Shown here piece after piece: positions 1 through 5,034 of a stretch of 7,678 nt of DNA. The stretch comes from Candidatus Aenigmatarchaeota archaeon (GTDB lineage Archaea > Aenigmatarchaeota > Aenigmatarchaeia > QMZP01 > JACQNV01). The stretch covers positions 1 through 7,678 of the forward strand of contig JACQNV010000067.1 in NCBI GenBank assembly GCA_016202865.1, in the 5' to 3' direction. The notes beneath the pieces are model-generated. The model had not been told where the DNA came from. It worked only from the letters and a program-made list of their open reading frames with translations, and did no database searches. Within the stretch, counting starts at the first letter, position 1. Each line of letters starts with the position of its first letter. The translations under genes were made by a program, and so were the position numbers.

Positions 1-1276
1 CATAAAATCCTTTTACTCGTTCCAATAAATAACCTCTGGCTCCTATCATCCTCAACTCGCCACAAAAAAGAGTTTCCAAAAATAATTCCTTTACTCCATC
101 CAAACCCCTAACTGTTTTAATTTCTTGGTTCCACAATCCATCAAAATAGTTTTTGAAATTCTTGTACAGTAAAGCAGATTCAATTTCAAAACAAACCATT
201 TCCTCTTTCCCCCACAAAAACATCAAGACCTTGTTTGGTTTGTACAAATTGATTTGCATTGGGCTTGAAAATTCTGGAGGAAGCCTTTTTATTTCTCCAA
301 ACTTCATTCCTGGGTCGCCTGTTTGTGTCAAATGCTCTAACGCGCCTTGATACGCTTCAGAGGATGTCAGAAGTTTTGCTTTTATTTTTCTCTTCACCCT
401 TTCTACATGATATTTTGTAAACCATTCTTTTAGTTTTTGTCCGCCAAATCCATAGTTTGCCCCAAGAACAAGATATTCATCGCCTTGTTTCATTGGATCC
501 ATCATTGACCAAAATTTCTCAGTGACTGCATCAAAGCCCCTGTAAATTCTCACATCTTGATTCCAGAGAAGATTAAAATAGTTTCTGAAAGAGTCTGCAA
601 GTGTTTTGTTCTCTATATGAAATATGAAAGGCTTTTCTGCAAAGACACTTATATCAACTATATTTTTGTAAATGTCTATGTTTGCAGGCGTCTCAAGTTC
701 CTTTGGAAGATATTTTAATTGTGTGTATGGCAGCTTCTCTCTGTCTTTTCCCCATTTTTTCGCTGTTTCATTCCAAAGCATTCTTGCTTTTATACCTTCT
801 TTGACTCTCTTATTATGATAATTGATCCAATATGATTCCAGTGCCATATTTGAAGCTCTAGATGCTCCAAGAACAAGCAGTTCATCGCCCTTAGATAAAA
901 TTTTGAGCGATTTATCTCTAGACGCCTTCAATCCTTTTAACCCTTCCAAAATATATGCCTCCTGTTTTTGTTTTGCCTGTTCCTTTTTCTTTTTCAATTC
1001 GGGCAATATTTCCAGAAGACCTTCCTCCCTTTCTCTTAATACATCCAAAAAGGTTTCAGGATCAGCCGATTCAAAATATCTGATTCCTTCTTTCATAATA
1101 TAATTAACCAATCCTTGGTCAACCAATCTCTGGAGTATAGAATACACAGTCGCCTTGTGAAGGCCAGACTTCTTGATTATTTGTCCTGTAGTGGTAGATC
1201 CTGTGTCTAAAAGGATGAGATAAACTTCAGCTTCTCTTTCGGTGAGACCAAGGCTCTGGAATATTTTCGTGTTCAT
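1..1276 (-). CDS. TrmB-family transcriptional regulator with tandem PLD-like sensor domains (3' end outside the window)
   Basis: Reading the minus strand from ATG at 1276 gives 425 codons without a stop up to the left edge, so the C-terminus is missing. Residues 1-70 form a TrmB-type winged helix (LGLTEREAEVYLILLDTG, then KKSGLHKATVYSILQRL and a wing ending IRYFES). Residues 75-110 are a charged dimerisation coiled coil. From 111 on the protein is repetitive. Unit 1 (111-245) and unit 2 (246-389) share GDE-LVLGA, RVK-IKA, LP-E-P-I-IYK, a strand pair and NYF-LWNQ; unit 3 starts at 390 (RGLDGVKEL). These units resemble the phospholipase-D-like effector domain after the TrmB helix-turn-helix in many archaeal regulators; no catalytic HKD motif is evident. 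TrmB relatives sense sugars or other small molecules, but the ligand here is unknown. The usual form has one such domain, so the multiplication is odd. It is divergent from the 1342 gene and probably controls that promoter and its own. Confidence 0.85.
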   Translation of the reverse strand, partial: MNTKIFQSLGLTEREAEVYLILLDTGSTTTGQIIKKSGLHKATVYSILQRLVDQGLVNYIMKEGIRYFESADPETFLDVLREREEGLLEILPELKKKKEQAKQKQEAYILEGLKGLKASRDKSLKILSKGDELLVLGASRASNMALESYWINYHNKRVKEGIKARMLWNETAKKWGKDREKLPYTQLKYLPKELETPANIDIYKNIVDISVFAEKPFIFHIENKTLADSFRNYFNLLWNQDVRIYRGFDAVTEKFWSMMDPMKQGDEYLVLGANYGFGGQKLKEWFTKYHVERVKRKIKAKLLTSSEAYQGALEHLTQTGDPGMKFGEIKRLPPEFSSPMQINLYKPNKVLMFLWGKEEMVCFEIESALLYKNFKNYFDGLWNQEIKTVRGLDGVKELFLETLFCGELRMIGARGYLLERVKGFY

Positions 1277-1298
1277 GGTAGTATAGATTTAGACTACC
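1277..1298. promoter_or_regulatory. 22-bp imperfect palindrome, candidate TrmB-family operator
   Basis: The arms are GGTAGTATA (1277-1285) and TAGACTACC (1290-1298), separated by GATT, with 8 of 9 positions complementary. The site directly abuts the start codon of the regulator gene and lies over its predicted transcription start, where a bound dimer would block initiation. TrmB proteins are known to bind palindromes near core promoters; autoregulation here is inferred. Confidence 0.5.
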
Positions 1299-1300
1299 AG

Positions 1301-1317
1301 ATTATAAAAGGTTTACT
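1301..1317. promoter_or_regulatory. Shared or bidirectional BRE/TATA element between the TrmB gene and the coiled-coil gene
   Basis: Read on the minus strand this is GTAAAC followed by CTTTTATAAT, a plausible BRE plus TATA box. Counting about 26 bp from its centre puts the transcript start near 1279, so the TrmB mRNA would be essentially leaderless (ATG at 1276). Read on the plus strand, ATTATAAAAG is centred near 1305 and would start RNA near 1331, about ten bases before the ATG at 1342. The 65-bp gap has little room for a second independent TATA box; ATTTATAAG at 1321-1329 is too close to 1342 for the plus-strand gene. Confidence 0.45.
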
Positions 1318-1341
1318 GTGATTTATAAGTAGTGAACAGCT

Positions 1342-1692
1342 ATGATTGATGTAGATTATTTGGATCAACTTAAGTTAAAACTTAATGAAGCAGAGAAAAC
1401 ATTCGATCTTAGTTCTGATTTGATAGAATCAACCAAAAAATGTTTGGTTCGGGCTAGAGAAAATCTCACTCTTCATAAAAGCATTTTAGATGGGTGTCAA
1501 TATGTGGGGGGCGCAGATTCTCTAGAAATAGAGTCTGTTATAAAGACCTCGAGAGTTGGTGTAAGGTATTACAGTAGACAAATACAAAAAATAGAAAAAG
1601 ACTTAGAGGAATATAGAAAAGTAAAAAATGAAGCAGAAAACGACTGGAAGAGAGTTAACAGAGAAATTCTGAAAGTAGATATCTATGTTTAG
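1342..1692 (+). CDS. Small coiled-coil protein of unknown function
   Basis: I do not recognise a family. The 116-residue product is almost entirely predicted helix and highly charged. Residues about 5-50 and 72-112 show heptad-like hydrophobic spacing (LDQLKLKLNEAEKTF; IQKIEKDLEEYRKVKNEAE), separated by a short glycine-containing turn (CQYVGGAD, about 52-59). That suggests an antiparallel helical hairpin or dimeric coiled coil. There is no signal peptide or membrane segment, so it is probably cytoplasmic. The start at 1342 fits a TATA-like element about 36 bp upstream, and no in-frame upstream start remains before that element. Its last 8 bases overlap the next gene, which implies an operon with translational coupling. 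It may be co-regulated by the divergent TrmB gene. Confidence 0.7.
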   Translation: MIDVDYLDQLKLKLNEAEKTFDLSSDLIESTKKCLVRARENLTLHKSILDGCQYVGGADSLEIESVIKTSRVGVRYYSRQIQKIEKDLEEYRKVKNEAENDWKRVNREILKVDIYV

Positions 1693-2305
1693 AAAAATTG
1701 TTTTGGCTCTTACACTTCTTGCTGGTTGTGCAACTCCGCAAAATAAATCCGCATCCTTGGAATATTTGAGAGATTCGAGAGATTTTTCAACTCTTTCAGT
1801 TTATGGCGGCGCAGAAATTGCACCAAAAACAAGATTCTTTGGAAATGTTGATTTGAATTCACCTTTCAATCGGGCAGACACAACAGACTTAACAAGATTC
1901 AATGGAAGAGCAAGGCTTGTGAGGTCTGTATACAATGGTTTTGGCCTGACAACAGAATACAAAGATTCTGTCGGCGATAACAATGCAATTGGCGGGTTTG
2001 GTGTTTCCTATTCCCCAGTTAAAGGCATCGAAGTAAGAGCCTACCCTTTGAGGACAGATGGGGAAAGTCAGGAAGTTTGCCTCTCTTTTGCAAGGATTTT
2101 TGAAATGGGAAGGTTTGACCCTTATGTGCGCGGGTTTTTCGATGTTGGAAGATCAGGCAAAAACTATTCTGTGGGGGAAATCCAAGTTGGTGTGAAAACA
2201 GAAAGAGGGTGGAGGTTTGGAGCAGAAATCAGGCACTCTGATGTTGAGAGAAGAAACGGCTTTGGAAACCCCAGCATCGCGGTTGGTATTGGTGTGGATT
2301 TTTAA
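1685..2305 (+). CDS. Predicted lipoprotein with a beta-barrel-like body
   Basis: The N-terminus is a short basic-hydrophobic signal (MFRKIVLALT) ending in the lipobox LAGC, with the candidate lipidated cysteine at residue 15. Residues 16-40 look like a polar linker. The rest alternates short amphipathic strands with G, D, N or S turns: about ten strands, for example LSVYGGAEIA, GRARLVRSV, GFGVSYSP, IEVRAYPL, PYVRGFFDVG, IQVGVKTERG and the terminal IAVGIGVDF. Ending on an aromatic residue after a strand is the pattern of the beta-signal in bacterial outer-membrane proteins. I cannot name a family. It could be an 8-12 strand barrel, a secreted beta-sandwich, or a gene acquired from a bacterium. 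It overlaps the coiled-coil gene by 8 bp and has no obvious Shine-Dalgarno, so it is probably translated by coupling. Its stop codon abuts that of the convergent PIN gene. Confidence 0.7.
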   Translation: MFRKIVLALTLLAGCATPQNKSASLEYLRDSRDFSTLSVYGGAEIAPKTRFFGNVDLNSPFNRADTTDLTRFNGRARLVRSVYNGFGLTTEYKDSVGDNNAIGGFGVSYSPVKGIEVRAYPLRTDGESQEVCLSFARIFEMGRFDPYVRGFFDVGRSGKNYSVGEIQVGVKTERGWRFGAEIRHSDVERRNGFGNPSIAVGIGVDF

Positions 2306-2668
2306 TTACCTAATAAATTCAACATTTGGAAGGTTCTCAAAGTCACCATCGCCTGTGACAAATTTTGCCCCGAACTTTTTGGCCACTATGTAACCAACAG
2401 CATCTGGTATTGACAGTTTCCTATTTTTTGTTTTAAAGTCCATTGCGGTTTTAATGTCTTCCAATGTGACTTCAACCAAAAAGACAGAGTAGTCTTGAGT
2501 ATAACCGTCAGCCCTTTCTTTAGTCATCTCTTTTTTCAAGATGTAGTTTAATTCTGCCAGGTTAAAAATTGTAGTTATTATAGCGGCGCTTTCAAAACTT
2601 TCATACTTTGGGTTGCCCCTAATTGTTTCTATGAAAGCGTATGTATCAAAGAAAAATATTTCACTCAT
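2306..2668 (-). CDS. vapC: PIN-domain ribonuclease toxin, VapC-like
   Basis: This is a 120-residue single-domain PIN protein, the usual VapC size. The four acidic positions that bind metal in PIN nucleases are visible: D8 in the opening strand (FFFDTYAFIE), E39 (NLAEL), D89 (SIPDAVGYIVA) and D107/D109 (VTGDGDFENL). VapC toxins are Mg-dependent endoribonucleases that usually cut tRNA or rRNA loops; the target here cannot be told. The start codon lies inside the end of the upstream antitoxin gene (8-bp overlap), as is typical for these pairs. The active site looks intact, so the toxin is probably functional. Confidence 0.88.
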   Translation of the reverse strand: MSEIFFFDTYAFIETIRGNPKYESFESAAIITTIFNLAELNYILKKEMTKERADGYTQDYSVFLVEVTLEDIKTAMDFKTKNRKLSIPDAVGYIVAKKFGAKFVTGDGDFENLPNVEFIR

Positions 2669-2882
2669 CCCATGACTCCATGTCAGCTTCTTCTAACATC
2701 TCCTTTGTGCTTTTCTTGAATTTGAAGCTGTTAAACGTCCTTTTTAGCGGGTTTGATTTTTTTAATATAAGCAACTTTATTGTATCGCCTGGTTTGATGT
2801 GCTCTTCAATTGCTGCATCTTTTGGTATAACAACACCCAAAGACCTGCCCCATTCCCTAACCTGAGTCTGAACTTCTTTCAT
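2661..2882 (-). CDS. vapB: AbrB/SpoVT-type antitoxin, VapB-like
   Basis: The 73-residue product starts with a swapped-hairpin AbrB domain (residues 3-43: VREWGRSLGVVIPKDAAIEE, then KPGDTIKLLILKK), which dimerises and binds DNA. A basic linker (44-60) leads to a short acidic tail (EMLEEADMESWDE) of the kind that wraps the PIN toxin and covers its active site. It lies directly upstream of the toxin gene and overlaps it by 8 bp, which supports the pairing. ATG at 2882 coincides with the transcription start predicted from a strong TATA box, so the mRNA is probably leaderless. The complex probably represses its own promoter. Confidence 0.85.
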   Translation of the reverse strand: MKEVQTQVREWGRSLGVVIPKDAAIEEHIKPGDTIKLLILKKSNPLKRTFNSFKFKKSTKEMLEEADMESWDE

Positions 2883-2892
2883 GTGATTATAT

Positions 2893-2918
2893 TGGTATAA
2901 CCACTATATAAAGTTTAC
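2893..2918 (-). promoter_or_regulatory. vapBC core promoter with candidate operator
   Basis: The minus strand reads GTAAAC then TTTATATA (TATA at 2905-2912), a near-consensus archaeal BRE/TATA. Its centre is about 26 bp from the vapB start codon, predicting a leaderless transcript. Between TATA and start lies a short palindrome, TGGT-ATA-ACCA (2893-2903), flanked by TTATAT at 2887-2892 and ATATAA at 2906-2911. This is a good position for autorepression by the VapBC complex. Confidence 0.6.
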
Positions 2919-3002
2919 AGAACTAGAAAAAATCTACTACACGCTTCAAAACACTCTAAAGATTTATTAAAAACATGCAGAGTGAGAAGGTTTCTAGAAG
3001 CT

Positions 3003-3071
3003 ATGTCAGAAGATGAGAGCCCGATAAACTCTGGCTATGCAAAAGAAGCTTATAGAAAAATATTCGTCTAG
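3003..3071 (+). CDS. Possible 22-codon small ORF in the vapB-purA gap
   Basis: ATG at 3003 opens MSEDESPINSGYAKEAYRKIFV, stopping at TAG five bases before the end of convergent purA. A TATA-like stretch (TTTATTAAAA, about 2963-2972) sits about 36 bp upstream of the ATG, the same spacing as for the 1342 gene. The frame is open back to 2901, and a GTG at 2982 could add seven residues. The composition is protein-like but there is no recognisable domain. It could be a small protein, a degraded gene end, or chance. Confidence 0.25.
   Translation: MSEDESPINSGYAKEAYRKIFV
3040..3063 (-). terminator. T-rich tracts downstream of purA
   Basis: On the minus strand, two T runs (TTTTT at 3056-3060 and TTTT at 3041-3044) fall within about 35 bases after the purA stop codon, with no strong stem. 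Archaeal RNA polymerase terminates on T-rich tracts without needing a hairpin, so this is a plausible but weak terminator. Confidence 0.3.
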
Positions 3072-3076
3072 ACAAA

Positions 3077-4414
3077 CTACTTCCTAACAATAGTCTCTTC
3101 CCCCTTTGGACCAATAGAAATAAGATCAATATGCCTTCCTATAGCAGCTTCCACAAAATCAACATAACCCCGACCTTCCTTTGGTAAATCCCCAAACATC
3201 CTGGCAGATCTTATATCTCCTTCCCATCCAGGTAGTTCTTCAAAAACAGGTTCCAATCCATACCAACCAAATCTGTCCATGGGTATTCCTGTAGGAACTC
3301 CAGCCAACTCATATTTAGTGCAAACTTGCAATTTTGGAATTCTAGAAAGCACATCCAGTTTTGTCAAAACAACATTATCAATTCCACCAATTTTAACAGC
3401 ATACCTTACAAGAGCTGCATCAAACCACCCACACCTTCTAGGCCTTCCAGTAGTGGCTCCAAACTCCCCACCCTTTAATCTCAAAAGTCTTCCCATCAAA
3501 AGCTCATCTCCATCCAAAGCCCTTCTAGTTTCTTCTTCTGTTAGCCTTTGATCGGGTCTATCAGTATTTATTTGCTGAGGATCTCCAAGCTCTGTTGGCA
3601 TCGGCCCTTCTCCAACTCTAGTTGTATAAGCTTTAACAACACCCATTCTATGACTTGCATCAACAGGCAATCTAACAGGACTAGAAGGAGTAACAAAAGG
3701 ATAGCTTCCATTTTCACCATCCAACATTATCCCCTGAGCACCTTCTGCTATAGCAATATCTCCAGCGTATCTATCCAACGCATCTGCCTCATCTACCAAA
3801 AACGGAGCCAACCTATTTCTATAACCAGCATACATTTTCAAATATCTATCAATCTCAAAATCCCTGCCGCTTTTTTCTTTATTTCTATCAAGAGCGCGTC
3901 TGAAACTATCCTCATTCAAAAACTCAGCAAAATTAACTCCTATTCTCCTTGCCCTATCTGTATAAGTTGGCCCTATGCCCATTTTTGTAGTCCCCAAATC
4001 CGCATTTATTGAAGATCCACCTTTCCACCCATCCTCTAATCTGTGGCACTCTAAAGTAATACCAACCCTTCCACCTATACCAAAATTATCTGGGGTTATA
4101 ACAGTTTCAGAACTATTAAAGCCATCAATTTCTCCTATAAGAACATCAGGTATAATAACAACTCCAGGCATCAGTAAATTGTAAACACCTTTTCTTGTTA
4201 CACCGGATGGAACAGTGTGAGAAATGATTTTCTTACCATCAGTAGTTACCTGTGTATGCCCAGCATTTGCACCGCCCTGATATCTAAAAACAAGCTTGGC
4301 CCCTCCGTAATTGACGCCATCACAATCTGTATATCCAGAATCAAAAACATGATCTATAACCTTAGCCTTACCCTCATCTCCCCATTGACATCCAATAACA
4401 ACCAAAACTTTCAT
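3077..4414 (-). CDS. purA: Adenylosuccinate synthetase
   Basis: PurA makes adenylosuccinate from IMP, aspartate and GTP, the first committed step from IMP to AMP in the cytoplasm. Family motifs appear in order: GCQWGDEGKAK (8-18, catalytic D13 and K16), GGANAGHT (47-54, catalytic H53), HTVPSGV (66-72), GTTKMGIGPTYTDRARR (141-157), EGAQGIMLD (224-232), PTELGD (273-278), GEFGATTGRPRRCGW (316-330), LTKLDVL (350-356, guanine-recognition type) and IGPKGEETI at the C-terminus. At 445 residues it is the long form, not the roughly 340-residue form of Methanocaldococcus and Thermococcus. Oddities: the usual GKGK is GKAK (A17), about 12 residues are inserted between the phosphate loop and the catalytic His, and the IMP-loop region reads VTPSSPVRLP instead of the familiar VTSSNTT. 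The other motifs look intact, so activity is expected. ATG at 4414 fits the promoter just upstream. Confidence 0.96.
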   Translation of the reverse strand: MKVLVVIGCQWGDEGKAKVIDHVFDSGYTDCDGVNYGGAKLVFRYQGGANAGHTQVTTDGKKIISHTVPSGVTRKGVYNLLMPGVVIIPDVLIGEIDGFNSSETVITPDNFGIGGRVGITLECHRLEDGWKGGSSINADLGTTKMGIGPTYTDRARRIGVNFAEFLNEDSFRRALDRNKEKSGRDFEIDRYLKMYAGYRNRLAPFLVDEADALDRYAGDIAIAEGAQGIMLDGENGSYPFVTPSSPVRLPVDASHRMGVVKAYTTRVGEGPMPTELGDPQQINTDRPDQRLTEEETRRALDGDELLMGRLLRLKGGEFGATTGRPRRCGWFDAALVRYAVKIGGIDNVVLTKLDVLSRIPKLQVCTKYELAGVPTGIPMDRFGWYGLEPVFEELPGWEGDIRSARMFGDLPKEGRGYVDFVEAAIGRHIDLISIGPKGEETIVRK

Positions 4415-4435
4415 TACTAAAATTGTATGTAAATG

Positions 4436-4444
4436 ATTTAAAGG
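4436..4444 (-). promoter_or_regulatory. purA TATA-like element
   Basis: The minus strand reads CCTTTAAAT, centred about 25 bp upstream of the purA ATG at 4414, which predicts a leaderless transcript. The BRE region is not a good match, so the call rests on spacing and A/T content. Confidence 0.4.
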
Positions 4445-4470
4445 CTATCTTTCCATTTAACCATACTCTG

Positions 4471-4486
4471 GGAATATTTATTTAAA
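4471..4486 (+). promoter_or_regulatory. TATA element for the alpha-CTD-like gene
   Basis: GGAATATTTATTTAAA has a TATA core centred near 4480 preceded by a purine-rich BRE-like stretch. Counting about 26 bp downstream puts the transcript start near 4506, immediately before the ATG of a 10-codon ORF at 4508 and about 30 bases before the main start at 4537. Confidence 0.5.
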
Positions 4487-4507
4487 GCTTTCTTTTATTC
4501 TTTTACT

Positions 4508-4540
4508 ATGGAAGCTGCAGCAAAGCCCTTTATTTTATGA
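4508..4540 (+). CDS. 10-codon leader ORF overlapping the alpha-CTD-like gene
   Basis: ATG at 4508 encodes MEAAAKPFIL, and its TGA overlaps the ATG at 4537 as ATGA. The predicted transcript start is within a couple of bases of 4508, so a leaderless ribosome would meet this ORF first. The downstream gene has no Shine-Dalgarno and no in-frame start further upstream. The pattern suggests translational coupling or a leader peptide. A single-base error or true frameshift joining the two frames is the main alternative. Confidence 0.4.
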   Translation: MEAAAKPFIL

Positions 4541-4980
4541 GAACATCAAAATCATCCTATCATGCATACAAGCAAGAAATAAGACTCTATAGGACAGTTT
4601 TAGACGCAGAAATAACACGGATAGAAGATCAATTAAGTAGAACTGGATTAACTGAATACGATAGAAGACAATTAATATCAGTAAGAAAAGGTATTGATTT
4701 TGCTATAGCAAGTTTGCACGATTCTTTTCCACAACACCTAGATGGCTTTGTTCCAGAGAGATTATCTCCTGATACACCAATAGAATCTCTTGGACTTTCC
4801 AGTAGAGCTAGACGAGTTTTATCTAAAATTATGGAAGTAGAAGGATTTAGAACTTTAAAAGATTTGGCACAATATACAGAAGAACGGTTTTTATGTTATA
4901 GATATTGCGGTCTTGGAACAGCAAGAGAAATAAGACAATTGCTTAACTCTGCCGGTTTAGATTGTAAAGATGAAAAATAG
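4537..4980 (+). CDS. Stand-alone RNA polymerase alpha-CTD-like (helix-hairpin-helix) protein
   Basis: The 147-residue product has two parts. Residues 1-65 are charged helices (IRLYRTVLDAEITRIEDQL; DRRQLISVRKGIDFAIASL), probably an oligomerisation or docking segment. Residues 79-145 read like the C-terminal domain of bacterial RNA polymerase alpha: PIESLGLSSRARRVL, then GFRTLKDLAQYTEE, then a helix-hairpin-helix end, GLGTAREIRQLLNSAGL. In bacteria this domain binds UP-element DNA and activators. R90 falls where the main DNA-contact arginine (R265 in E. coli) would be; the lysine after the LG turn is not kept, and a few extra residues lie between the first two helices. The archaeal alpha homologue (Rpo3) lacks this domain, so a free copy here is unexpected. 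It could be a DNA-binding regulator, or simply a diverged helix-hairpin-helix protein. It is divergent from purA; the start at 4537 is the only in-frame ATG. Confidence 0.65.
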   Translation: MRTSKSSYHAYKQEIRLYRTVLDAEITRIEDQLSRTGLTEYDRRQLISVRKGIDFAIASLHDSFPQHLDGFVPERLSPDTPIESLGLSSRARRVLSKIMEVEGFRTLKDLAQYTEERFLCYRYCGLGTAREIRQLLNSAGLDCKDEK

Positions 4981-5034
4981 CTATAAACCATCTGCACATT
5001 AGGAAACCTACGGTTCCCACCCCTCCCTTACTAT

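Noticed and set aside
153..1103. Two plus-strand open frames (153-350 and 822-1103)
   Set aside because: Both are antisense to the TrmB-family gene, which has continuous coding and internal repeats on the minus strand.
3548..4012. A 154-codon plus-strand open frame inside purA
   Set aside because: It lies wholly antisense to a gene with clear family motifs, and its composition (many Ser, Ile, Asn) is what the purA complement gives.
5002..5017. Inverted repeat GGAAACC-TAC-GGTTCC between the convergent alpha-CTD-like and mcm genes, as an intrinsic terminator
   Set aside because: The stem needs a bulged A, and neither strand has a T run after it. It could be chance.
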